The notes under the pieces were generated by a model. It was not told where the DNA came from, searched no databases, and was given only the letters and a program-made list of their open reading frames with translations. 41,371 nucleotides of DNA from NCBI GenBank assembly GCA_024642145.1, contig JAHEBS010000003.1, positions 1-41,371 of the forward strand. Reading direction: 5' to 3'. A program made the translations under genes and the position numbers. Shown in pieces: positions 16,712-24,766 of the stretch (its first letter is position 1; each line of letters starts with the position of its first letter). Origin of the DNA: Marivivens sp. (GTDB taxonomy: Bacteria > Pseudomonadota > Alphaproteobacteria > Rhodobacterales > Rhodobacteraceae).

Positions 16712-19530
16712 TTGCCCACCTTCCATGTCAGGTTCTTGGGTCCACGACCTACCGGCGATTTGATGGGCGCAAAGGCGGGCTGCGCCTCGTCCGGCGGGGG
16801 TGATTTCTCGATCTTGACCCGCAGGTCGAACCACGCCGCCTGACCGGTCACAGGGTCGGAGTTGGCCCACCGCATCCCGTCGCCCTTGGGCGGCAGCAAT
16901 TCGTGGATCAGGTGGTTGAGCAAGAACCCCTTGGTCGCCTCGGGCGCATCATCGGCCAAGGCCCATGTGCCCTTGCGTTTGCCAATCGCGTTCCATGTCC
17001 AGACGGTGTTTTCGTTCAGCGCGGCCATATGCGCCACCGGCACAACGATCGCCCCATGGGCCGAGGTCACACGCGCCCAGTCGCCATCGGCAAAACCATT
17101 GGCCTCCCAGATCTTGGTCGGGACATACAGCGGATTGCGCCCGTGGATCTGGCGCAGCCAGGCGTTTTGCGTGCCCCAACTGTGATACATGGCCATGGGC
17201 CGCTGGGTCAGGGCGTGGACGGTGAATTCGCTGGTGTCTACGCGGCTGTCCTCGAAAGGCGCATACCAGATCGGCAGCGGGTCCATCGTGTCCAGAATAC
17301 GCTGGCGCAGATGTTCGGGCGGCTGGCGGTTGCCTTCACCCTCGGCGGCCAACTGGAAACGGCGCAGCGGTTCGGCGTAAAGCTGGAAGATGTAGGGCTG
17401 GGGGCTGTCATAGAAACCCATCTTGACCGCCCAAGCCTGATATTCGTTCGACCATGGTTTGAAATAGGCCGCTTCGTGGGGGATATGTTCGATCCAGAAC
17501 CCGCCGTTCTTGATATAGGTATCCAGCTGCGCGGCATTGGCCCCGCCGCGGCCATGCTGGACGCCATTCTCGCCCATGCGCCACCCCGCCAGCGGGCCAA
17601 TACCCGGACGGCGGATGTGGTTGGTGATGTAATCGGCGTAGTCCGCGTATTTCTGGCTGCCGTCGTCGTTCACGAAGCCGGGCAACGCCAGACGCGCACC
17701 GAGGTCGCACAGAACCGACTGGAACCCCCGCACGTCGCGGTCGGGCTCGATTACGGGCCAACGGATCGCATCGGCAACGCCATCAGCCTCGCAGATCGGG
17801 CGATCGAGCAGGCTGATACAGTCATGGCGTTCAAGATAGGTGGTGTCTGGCAGCACGAGGTCCGCGTAGGCCACCATTTCCGATGAATAGGCATCGGAAT
17901 AGATGATGCGCGGGATCACGTAGTCGCCGTTTTCGTCCTTGTCGGTCAGCATCTGCATGGTGCCAGCCGTATTCATGGACGAATTCCACGCCATATTCGC
18001 CATGTAGAGAAACAGCGTGTCGATCTTGTAGGGATCGCCTGCATGGGCGTTCGAGATGACCATATGCATCAGCCCGTGCGCCGACATCGGGTTTTCCCAT
18101 GAAAACGCCTTGTCGATGCGGGCAGGATTGCCGTCGGCGGTCAGGCAAAGATCATCCGGCCCCTGCACATAGCCCAGATGCGGGCCGTCCAGCGGCTTGC
18201 CGGGGGTGACCTTGCAATGCGGTTTGGGGTGAGCCGTTGCGGGCTTGGGGTAGGGCGGCTTGAACCGCATGCCGCCGGGCGTCTCGACCGCGCCGATCAG
18301 GATTTGCAGCATGTGCAAGGCGCGCGCGGTCTGGAACCCGTTGGAATGGGCCGAGATGCCGCGCATGGCGTGCATGCTGACGGGGCGACCCAGCATGGTG
18401 CGGTGCTTTTTCCCGCGGAAATCCGTCCATTCGCGGTCCAGTTCCACCGGCTCGTCAAAGGCAACGCGCGCGATCTCGGCGGCCAGCGTGCGGATGCGGT
18501 CGGCGCTGATGCCAGTGCGTTCGGCCACGGCCTCGGGGGCATAATCATCGCCCAGATAACGCGCGGCCATGTGATGGAACACAGGCCGATGTGTGACGCC
18601 CTTTTCGCGCAGGGTAGCGGAAAGGTCGGGTTCCACGCCCTGACCGTTCCACGGCGCGGGCTTGCCCGTGCGGCGGTCGATCACCAGCGGCTGACCGTTT
18701 TCGTCGCGCAGCAGCAAACCGTTCTGCGGTGATTTGGGGTCTTCGTTGACAAGGCACGAGGCATTGGTGAACCGCGCCAGATAGTCGAGATCGACCTTGC
18801 CTGCCTTCATCAGCACATGCACCAGCGACAGGATCAGCAAACCATCCGTGCCGGGCGTGATGCCATACCAGTCGTCGGCCACGGCGTTATAGCCCGACCG
18901 GATCGGGTTGATGCCCACGATACGCGCGCCGCGCGCCTTGATCTGGCCGATGCCGATCTTGATGGGGTTGCTGTCATGGTCCTCGGCCACGCCAAAAATC
19001 AGGAACAGCTTGGTGTGATCCCAGTCGGGCTGGCCGAATTCCCAGAACGCGCCGCCCATCGTGTAGATGCCGCCCGCCGCCATGTTGACCGAGCAAAAGC
19101 CGCCGTGCGCCGCGTAATTGGGCGTGCCGTAGGCCTGCGCCCAGAGCGAGGTGAACGACTGCGACTGGTCGCGGCCAGTAAAGAAGGCGAGCTTTTCAGG
19201 GGACTCGTCGCGGATCGGTTTCAACCAGTCGGTTGCGATCTGCAGCGCCTCGTCCCAACTGATTTCCTCGAAAGCGCCAGAACCACGGGGGCCGACCCGC
19301 TTGAGCGGTTTGCGCAGGCGCGAGGGCGCATTGATCTGCATGATTCCGGCAGAACCCTTGGCGCAAAGCACCCCACGGTTCACGGGATGATCGCGGTTGC
19401 CCTCGATATAGGCGACCTTGCCCTCTTTCATATGCACGTTGATGCCGCAACGGCAGGCGCACATGTAGCAGGTGGTCTTACGGATCTCGTCCGAAACTCG
19501 GGGCGACAGGTTCACGACCGGCTGGTTCAT
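16708..19530 (-). CDS. soeA: Molybdopterin oxidoreductase catalytic subunit (probable sulfite dehydrogenase SoeA)
   Basis: The 940-residue catalytic subunit belongs to the DMSO-reductase superfamily with bis-MGD cofactor. It begins with a [4Fe-4S] motif, Cys21, Cys24, Cys28 and Cys56 (CYMCACRCG and GVLCAKGSAG). It ends with a molybdopterin-dinucleotide domain (WARVTSAHGAIVVPVAHM). No twin-arginine signal is visible, so it would face the cytoplasm, as is known for SoeABC of Allochromatium and roseobacters. The proposed reaction is sulfite to sulfate with electrons to quinone. The upstream TauE/SafE gene supports sulfite as substrate. Alternatives are polysulfide/thiosulfate or DMSO-type reductases. 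An AAAGG ribosome-binding site precedes the ATG. Confidence 0.78.
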   Translation of the reverse strand: MNQPVVNLSPRVSDEIRKTTCYMCACRCGINVHMKEGKVAYIEGNRDHPVNRGVLCAKGSAGIMQINAPSRLRKPLKRVGPRGSGAFEEISWDEALQIATDWLKPIRDESPEKLAFFTGRDQSQSFTSLWAQAYGTPNYAAHGGFCSVNMAAGGIYTMGGAFWEFGQPDWDHTKLFLIFGVAEDHDSNPIKIGIGQIKARGARIVGINPIRSGYNAVADDWYGITPGTDGLLILSLVHVLMKAGKVDLDYLARFTNASCLVNEDPKSPQNGLLLRDENGQPLVIDRRTGKPAPWNGQGVEPDLSATLREKGVTHRPVFHHMAARYLGDDYAPEAVAERTGISADRIRTLAAEIARVAFDEPVELDREWTDFRGKKHRTMLGRPVSMHAMRGISAHSNGFQTARALHMLQILIGAVETPGGMRFKPPYPKPATAHPKPHCKVTPGKPLDGPHLGYVQGPDDLCLTADGNPARIDKAFSWENPMSAHGLMHMVISNAHAGDPYKIDTLFLYMANMAWNSSMNTAGTMQMLTDKDENGDYVIPRIIYSDAYSSEMVAYADLVLPDTTYLERHDCISLLDRPICEADGVADAIRWPVIEPDRDVRGFQSVLCDLGARLALPGFVNDDGSQKYADYADYITNHIRRPGIGPLAGWRMGENGVQHGRGGANAAQLDTYIKNGGFWIEHIPHEAAYFKPWSNEYQAWAVKMGFYDSPQPYIFQLYAEPLRRFQLAAEGEGNRQPPEHLRQRILDTMDPLPIWYAPFEDSRVDTSEFTVHALTQRPMAMYHSWGTQNAWLRQIHGRNPLYVPTKIWEANGFADGDWARVTSAHGAIVVPVAHMAALNENTVWTWNAIGKRKGTWALADDAPEATKGFLLNHLIHELLPPKGDGMRWANSDPVTGQAAWFDLRVKIEKSPPPDEAQPAFAPIKSPVGRGPKNLTWKVGK

Positions 19531-19544
19531 TGGCGGCGCCTTTC

Positions 19545-19560
19545 ATTCCACTTTGGGAAT
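19545..19560. repeat. Inverted repeat ATTCC-N6-GGAAT upstream of soeA
   Basis: Exact 5-bp arms around six bases, 15 nt upstream of the soeA start within the 77-bp gap after the TauE/SafE gene. It may be an mRNA hairpin or a protein site. Nothing else supports either role. Confidence 0.2.
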
Positions 19561-19607
19561 ATGTAAACGATGGCATACCAGCATTGCCACAGCTTTTTCG
19601 CGCTAAT

Positions 19608-20351
19608 TCAGCCGATCACCGCCTTGGCCAGCGATAGAACCGACAGGCCCGCCAAGAGCCAGATGGCAAAACGGCGGAAACTTTCGGGGCTGGCGCGCAA
19701 GAAATGGCGCGAACCGGCCCAAATGCCAGCGATCATCAGGGGCAGACCCAGAGCGGCAAGGATCAGTGTCTCGCGCCCGACAAGGCCCGCCACCATCATA
19801 TTGGGCAGGGTCCACAAATCCATCAGCGTGAAATAGGCGATGATCGAGGCGCGAAACGTCGCTGCGGGCACGCCCGATGCTGCAAAGAAGGCCGCCGCGG
19901 GCAGGCCGCCGATTGATGCGCCATTGGCCAGACCCGCCACCATGCCAACGCCGGCATGGGCCGTCTTGCCCGGCATGCGGTGCAGCCGCCAACCCGCCAG
20001 CAAGAAGCCGCACATCACCAGAATGAAGACCGCGATCACGCTGCGCGCCGTGTCGATGCCGATGCGCGACAGGATTTGCACGCCGACAGGAATCGTCAGG
20101 TAGCTGCCCACCAGCATGGGCAGGATGCGTTTCCAGTCGATATGGGCGCGGATGTCACGGGCCTGCAGCAGCGTCAGCACGATGTCGGCCACGATAATCA
20201 CCGGCACAAAGACCATCGGATCAGCCACAAGGCTTGCGCCCGCAATCAAGAGCGCCGCGTTGCCAAAGCCCGAATAGCCTCGGACAAAGGCCGCGCCAAA
20301 GGTAATCACCGCCAGCCAGATCCAGGCGACTAGGGAAAGGTCGGTCAACAA
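19608..20351 (-). CDS. TauE/SafE-family sulfite (anion) exporter
   Basis: This 247-residue membrane protein has about eight helices in two related halves, the TauE/SafE family plan (GAAFVRGYSGFGNAALLIAG in the first half, GLANGASIGGLPAAAFF in the second). Family members export sulfite or sulfoacetate, or move other anions. The start is a TTG at 20351, supported by GGAG six bases upstream (20358-20361); no ATG is available near the N-terminus. It lies 27 bp after the MocR gene and 77 bp before soeA, all in one direction. Sulfite is the likely substrate from that context, giving the cell an export option besides oxidation. Confidence 0.82.
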   Translation of the reverse strand: MLTDLSLVAWIWLAVITFGAAFVRGYSGFGNAALLIAGASLVADPMVFVPVIIVADIVLTLLQARDIRAHIDWKRILPMLVGSYLTIPVGVQILSRIGIDTARSVIAVFILVMCGFLLAGWRLHRMPGKTAHAGVGMVAGLANGASIGGLPAAAFFAASGVPAATFRASIIAYFTLMDLWTLPNMMVAGLVGRETLILAALGLPLMIAGIWAGSRHFLRASPESFRRFAIWLLAGLSVLSLAKAVIG

Positions 20352-20378
20352 GGTCTGCTCCAGATGGCGGGTGCGGGC

Positions 20379-21839
20379 TCAGGCGCCGATGGCCTCGGCG
20401 ATAATCTCGATGCCCTCGCGTATACGGTTCGCCGCAATCGAGGAATAGGCCAGCCGGTAATAGTTTTGCGGCGCATCGGGCGCGGCGAAAAATGACCGCC
20501 CGGGCTCAATCAGCACGCTTTTGTCGCGCAGCCGCAGTGCAAGGTCTTCGGTATCGACCCCCTCGGGGGCCTTCATCCAGATCGACGAGCCGCCATAGGC
20601 GCCTTCGCCCGCGACCGACAGGCCGAATTCGGCGATGGCGTCATCGGTCACGCGGCGGCGTTCATGCAAAACGCGCGACACGCGCCGGATCAGCGAGTCG
20701 TAATGGCCGAGCGAGAGGAAATAGGCCGCCGTGCGCTGCATCTGTCCGGGCGGGTGGCGCAGCACCGTGGCGCGCAGCGCGCGGGCCTCGCGGATGAACG
20801 CCTCGGGACCGACAAGATAGCCCAGCCGGAGACCGGGAAAGAGCGATTTCGAGAAGCTGCCGATGTAGATGACCCGCCCGTTGCGATCGAGCGATTTGAG
20901 CGCGGGCGAGGGCGGCTTGAGAAAGGACATCTCGAATTCGTAGTCGTCCTCGACGATCAGAAGATCCTCACGCTCGGCCCGTTGCAACAATTGTTCGCGC
21001 CGCGCCAAGGGCATGGTGGCGGTCGTCGGGCATTGGTGGCTAGGTGTGGTAAAGACCGCGTCCGTGCCCAGCGGAATGTCGTCGGGGTTAAGACCGTCCT
21101 CGTCGATCGGCACGGCGTCTAACTGACAACGCGCCTGTGTCAGGATCCAGCGCTGCGTGGAATAACAGGGGTCCTCGACCACCGCGCGGCGGCGCTGGTT
21201 CAGCAGCACATGCGCCGACAGCCACAGCGCGTTTTGCGCGCCCATGGTGACAAGGATTTCCTCTGGACGGGCCAGAATGCCACGGCGCGGCAGGCTGTGA
21301 CGGGCGATGAATTCGACCAGCTTGGGGTCGTCGGCGTCATATTGATCCGAGGTCAACGAGTAGAAATCGCGCTTGCCCAGTGCCTGCAGGGCGCAAAGCC
21401 GCCAGTTGGCGCTGTCAAACAGGGTCGGATCGGCCTGACCGTAAATGAAGGGAAAGCGAAAGCTGGCCCAGTCGGCAGGTCGCGTCACCGCAGGGGCCAT
21501 GGTATAGCGCTGGCCGCCCAAGATGCGCGCCCAATCAACACTGCCAGTTCCTTCGGCATTGGCCGGAAAACTTGGCGGTTCGGGCGCGTTTTCCGAAACG
21601 TAATAGCCCGACCGTCCGCGCGACACGAGATAATCGTCGGCCACCAGTTCGGTATAGGCCAAGGTCACGGTAATGCGGCTGACGCCCAGATGTTCGGCCA
21701 GTTTGCGTGACGAGGGCAGCTTTTCGCCCGGCATGAAGCGCCCTGCAAGAATGCCCTGCGCGACCATCTGCTGAATGCGCGCTTGCAATGTGCCTTCGGT
21801 GGCGGGGTCCAGAAAGAATGAATCGGTCGAAATGGGCAT
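20379..21839 (-). CDS. MocR/GntR-family regulator with aminotransferase domain (TauR-like candidate)
   Basis: The 486-residue protein has an N-terminal GntR winged helix (residues 12-80: ILAGRFMPGEKLPSSRKLAE and SRITVTLAYTEL). A class-I aminotransferase fold follows at about 115-480. The PLP-binding Lys is K331 in GSFSKSLFPGLRLGY. MocR proteins sense an amino-group compound or PLP and activate nearby metabolic genes. In Rhodobacter, TauR of this family activates taurine genes. Here it precedes the TauE/SafE exporter and SoeABC, and a taurine aminotransferase lies 4 kb away, so a taurine or sulfonate role is a reasonable inference. Other members (PdxR, GabR) respond to PLP or GABA, and sequence alone does not decide. 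Confidence 0.88.
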   Translation of the reverse strand: MPISTDSFFLDPATEGTLQARIQQMVAQGILAGRFMPGEKLPSSRKLAEHLGVSRITVTLAYTELVADDYLVSRGRSGYYVSENAPEPPSFPANAEGTGSVDWARILGGQRYTMAPAVTRPADWASFRFPFIYGQADPTLFDSANWRLCALQALGKRDFYSLTSDQYDADDPKLVEFIARHSLPRRGILARPEEILVTMGAQNALWLSAHVLLNQRRRAVVEDPCYSTQRWILTQARCQLDAVPIDEDGLNPDDIPLGTDAVFTTPSHQCPTTATMPLARREQLLQRAEREDLLIVEDDYEFEMSFLKPPSPALKSLDRNGRVIYIGSFSKSLFPGLRLGYLVGPEAFIREARALRATVLRHPPGQMQRTAAYFLSLGHYDSLIRRVSRVLHERRRVTDDAIAEFGLSVAGEGAYGGSSIWMKAPEGVDTEDLALRLRDKSVLIEPGRSFFAAPDAPQNYYRLAYSSIAANRIREGIEIIAEAIGA

Positions 21840-21845
21840 GGGTTT

Positions 21846-21873
21846 GGCCTTATTAGGCCTATTAGACTGGCCT
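21846..21873. promoter_or_regulatory. Candidate MocR operator: tandem TATTAG and GGCCT/AGGCC repeats
   Basis: TATTAG occurs twice in the same direction, at 21851-21856 and 21860-21865, nine bases apart. The blocks GGCCT (21846-21850), AGGCC (21855-21859) and GGCCT (21869-21873) interleave with it and form a palindrome-like array. It starts 6 bp upstream of the MocR start and lies in the divergent region shared with the rhodanese gene. MocR-type regulators are known to use direct repeats near their own promoter. The assignment is inferred from layout. Confidence 0.45.
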
Positions 21874-21956
21874 TAAAATGCTGCTTTGGCAAGGGCTGGC
21901 GTTCCGGCGTGGGCCATGTCACGCTTGCGGGGAATGATCCGTTATGGGAGGGACCT

Positions 21957-22352
21957 ATGGTCAAGACTGTCAAAAGCCTGCTGGAAGACGCCAATGCGGC
22001 CGTGCCGCGTGTGACCCTTGCCGAGGCCAAACGCCTGATGGCGGAACAGGGCGCTGTCATCATCGACGTGCGCGACGCGCCCGAACTGGAAAAGATGGGG
22101 CGCATTCCCGGATCGCATCATATTCCGCGCGGCATGCTTGAATTCCGCGCCGATCCGGCCTCGCCCTATTACAACCCTGAACTCAAGCCCGACCAGCCGG
22201 TGTTGTTGCACTGCGCATCAGGCGGGCGTTCGGCTCTGGCGGGCCAGCGTTTGCAGGAAATGGGCTACACCCAAGTCTTCAATATCGGCGGCTTCAAGGA
22301 CTGGGTCGAGGCCGGTGGCGAGATCGAAGAACCTGTCGATCAAGGCATGTAA
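21957..22352 (+). CDS. Single-domain rhodanese (sulfurtransferase)
   Basis: The 131-residue protein has one rhodanese domain. ITLAEAKRLM-like and VIIDVRDAPELEKMGRIPG blocks lie in the first half. The active-site Cys86 lies in LLHCASGGRSALAGQRL, and GFKDWVEAGGEIE closes the domain. Such proteins transfer sulfane sulfur to cyanide or protein acceptors. The start at 21957 is preceded by GGGAGGGA (21946-21953), better than the upstream in-frame ATG at 21909. It is divergent from the MocR-TauE-SoeABC operon, consistent with a sulfur-metabolism role, and has its own strong terminator. Confidence 0.9.
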   Translation: MVKTVKSLLEDANAAVPRVTLAEAKRLMAEQGAVIIDVRDAPELEKMGRIPGSHHIPRGMLEFRADPASPYYNPELKPDQPVLLHCASGGRSALAGQRLQEMGYTQVFNIGGFKDWVEAGGEIEEPVDQGM

Positions 22353-22378
22353 AGCCAGCCTGTCAGACCTCTAGGGTC

Positions 22379-22412
22379 AAGGCCCGTCCGCGCAGCGCGG
22401 GCGGGCCTTTTT
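22379..22412 (+). terminator. Rho-independent terminator of the rhodanese gene
   Basis: A 14-bp stem (AAGGCCCGTCCGCG with CGCGGGCGGGCCTT, one T-G wobble) has a three-base loop CAG and is followed by a T run on the plus strand. It separates the rhodanese gene from the convergent protease gene, whose stop is at 22418. Confidence 0.88.
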
Positions 22413-22417
22413 GCTGA

Positions 22418-24700
22418 CTAGTTGTCGGCCAGCGCCGCTGTGACCGCATCGGCAAAGGCGCGGCTGTCGACCGCCAGATTGCCTTGGGCAAAGGCACCGT
22501 GCTTGTCCTCGGGGTCGAAATACTGGCTATCGACCGCGATCACCTGCCATGTGCCATCGACCTGCAGCAGGAAGGGCGAACCACTGTCACCATAGGCCGT
22601 GTCGCACTGATGCATGACCGAGTTATCGTCATAGGCCATCGTCAGGCGGCACCCTTCGTTGCCCGAGAGGTTATCGCCGGTGTCCCAGCTATAGCCCGCC
22701 TGATCGACCAAAAGCCCACTGCGCTTGATCTGCGACAGCTCGGCTTCGGTCAGCACATGGATCTCAAGCATCCCGACATAGTTCCCCAGATCGCGATCAA
22801 GCGTCACCAGCGCCCAGTCATGGCCGTTGCCGGTGCCCGGATCGACCGTGTCGGGGCTGTAGGCGGGATCGAAATAGACGGCGATCCCGCGTGCAGTGCC
22901 AAAGTCGCCGCCATGCATGGCCCCCGCCGAGAACGTATCGGGGATCATCGTCTTTATCGCGTCTTCGGTCACGCAATGCGCGGCGGTCAGCACCAGATGC
23001 GGGCCGACCAGCGTGCCGGTGCAGACATGTTCGTCGAAATTCAGAATGCCGATCGCGCGCCAAGGCATCGCCTCGGTCTGGGGCAGGAACCGGTCATCGC
23101 GACCAAAGAAGTGATCGCGCAGCCCCGCGGGGCGGTTGCGACCGATACAGTCGGCCGTATCGGAATAGACCGCGCAAGTGCCGTCGCCCGTTCCGGGTTC
23201 GTTGCAGACCCCGTCAAAGGCGCTGTCGCAGGTGTCGTCGCGGTTGCGCAGATAGGCGACAGTGGAACAGTCGCTGACATCCGTGCCCGAGGTGCAGGCC
23301 CCCGTGCCGATGCCCGGTTCATCGCATTCATTGTCATTGGCGTATTGGCAACTATCCTCGCCGCCTGCCGCCAAGGCACGGCAATCCGCCGCGTCGGTGC
23401 CTGCGTCACAGACGCCGGTGCCGCCAAAGTTGATGTCGTCGCATTCCCCGTCATTGGCGTATTGGCAGCTATCATTGCCAAGCTGGCTGCGCACATCCGA
23501 CGGCAAGAGCGCCAAGAGGGCATCATATTGGGCCTGCGCATCCGCAGTTATGGCGGCGCAGTCATTGGTGTCGGTGCCATCCGTGCAGGCACCGGTTCCG
23601 TCGAAACGCGGCTCGTCGCATTCGTTGTCATTGGCATAGGCGCAAGAGTTGTCGCCACCCGCAGCCACCGCGCGACAGTCCGCCGCGTCTGTCCCCGCGC
23701 CGCAATAGCCCTGACCGCCAAAGGCGCTGTCGTCGCATTCGTTGTCATAGGCATATCGGCACGTGTTATCGCCCAGTTGCCGTTGCAGATCGGGGGGCAG
23801 TATCGCCAGCAAAGCGGCAAAATCCGCTTCGCGCTGGGCAACATAACCGCTGCAATCGCTGGCGTCGGTGCCGTCGGTGCAAAGGGTCGAGCCTGTGTTG
23901 TAACGGGGTTCGTCGCACTGACCATCGCGCGCGCTGCTGCAGCTATCGTCGGTCTGACCCACGGCCATCATCCGGCAGTCGTTCGTATCGGTGCCATCGT
24001 CGCAGACGCCGGTGCCGTTATAACGACCTTCGTCGCATTCGTTATCGTTGGCGTATTCGCAGGAATTGGCGGCGTCGGTGCTGGGTGCGGGGGACAGGAC
24101 CGCGCTGGGGGTGGCGCCACCGTTACAATCGGTTGCATCGGTCCAATCCGCGCAAGACCCTGTGCCGCCGGCCCGTACCTCGTCGCATTCGCCATCCTTG
24201 GCGAATTCACAACTATCTTCGCCACCCATGGCCTGTGCGCGGCAGTCGGCCGCGTCGGTGCGCGGGTTGCAATAGCCCGTGCCGCCCAAGGCAAGGTCGT
24301 CGCATTCGCCATCGAAGGCATAGATGCAGGAATTGTCGCCCAGCGCGCCTTGGATGTCGGCAGGCACAAGAGCCATCAGGCTGTTGAAACTATCCAGCCG
24401 CGCGGCGTCAAAGGCCGCGCAGTCGGTGGTGTCCGAACCGTCAACGCAGGCATTCGACTGGTTGCGATAGCGCGGTTCTTCGCAGGCGCCATTACGGGCG
24501 CTGGTGCAACTGTCATTGAGGATGCCCGTCGCCAAGAGCGCGCAATCGGTGGCATCGGTTCCGGCCTCGCAGGCGCCACCACCACCAAACCGCGACTCGT
24601 CACATTCATTGTCGCGGGCGAACTGACAACTGTCAGCGGCCAAGGCGGGGGCGGCGGTCAGGGTTATTGCCACGAACATCAGGGCAGAAAGCAGACGCAT
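22418..24700 (-). CDS. Secreted trypsin-like serine protease with eleven Cys-rich repeats
   Basis: The 760-residue protein starts with a signal peptide (MRLLSALMFVAITLTAAPALA, cut before ADSC). Eleven repeats then fill about residues 23-520. Each has the spacing C-x7-C-x(9-11)-C-x8-C and the consensus DSC-YA-D-ECDE, G-G-C, GTD--DC, rich in Asp/Glu and so likely to bind Ca and form two disulfides. The C-terminal 220 residues are a chymotrypsin-fold protease. Its triad is visible as LTAAHCV (His near 573), GHDWALVTLD (Asp near 627) and CDTAYGDSGSP (Ser near 703). It is presumably exported and extracellular or periplasmic. The repeats recall LNR or LDL-A modules in acidic Cys layout, but I do not recognise the family. 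Monocistronic; the substrate is unknown. Confidence 0.88.
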   Translation of the reverse strand: MRLLSALMFVAITLTAAPALAADSCQFARDNECDESRFGGGGACEAGTDATDCALLATGILNDSCTSARNGACEEPRYRNQSNACVDGSDTTDCAAFDAARLDSFNSLMALVPADIQGALGDNSCIYAFDGECDDLALGGTGYCNPRTDAADCRAQAMGGEDSCEFAKDGECDEVRAGGTGSCADWTDATDCNGGATPSAVLSPAPSTDAANSCEYANDNECDEGRYNGTGVCDDGTDTNDCRMMAVGQTDDSCSSARDGQCDEPRYNTGSTLCTDGTDASDCSGYVAQREADFAALLAILPPDLQRQLGDNTCRYAYDNECDDSAFGGQGYCGAGTDAADCRAVAAGGDNSCAYANDNECDEPRFDGTGACTDGTDTNDCAAITADAQAQYDALLALLPSDVRSQLGNDSCQYANDGECDDINFGGTGVCDAGTDAADCRALAAGGEDSCQYANDNECDEPGIGTGACTSGTDVSDCSTVAYLRNRDDTCDSAFDGVCNEPGTGDGTCAVYSDTADCIGRNRPAGLRDHFFGRDDRFLPQTEAMPWRAIGILNFDEHVCTGTLVGPHLVLTAAHCVTEDAIKTMIPDTFSAGAMHGGDFGTARGIAVYFDPAYSPDTVDPGTGNGHDWALVTLDRDLGNYVGMLEIHVLTEAELSQIKRSGLLVDQAGYSWDTGDNLSGNEGCRLTMAYDDNSVMHQCDTAYGDSGSPFLLQVDGTWQVIAVDSQYFDPEDKHGAFAQGNLAVDSRAFADAVTAALADN

Positions 24701-24766
24701 GTCATCCTCGCAGGGCCATTTGGGCCTATGCTAGGCGTGTCGGCCCCTTCCGGCCAAGGGATATTA

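Noticed and set aside
24745-24760. CCCTT/AAGGG hairpin downstream of the GNAT gene
   Set aside because: Five-bp stem without T run; too weak to call a terminator.
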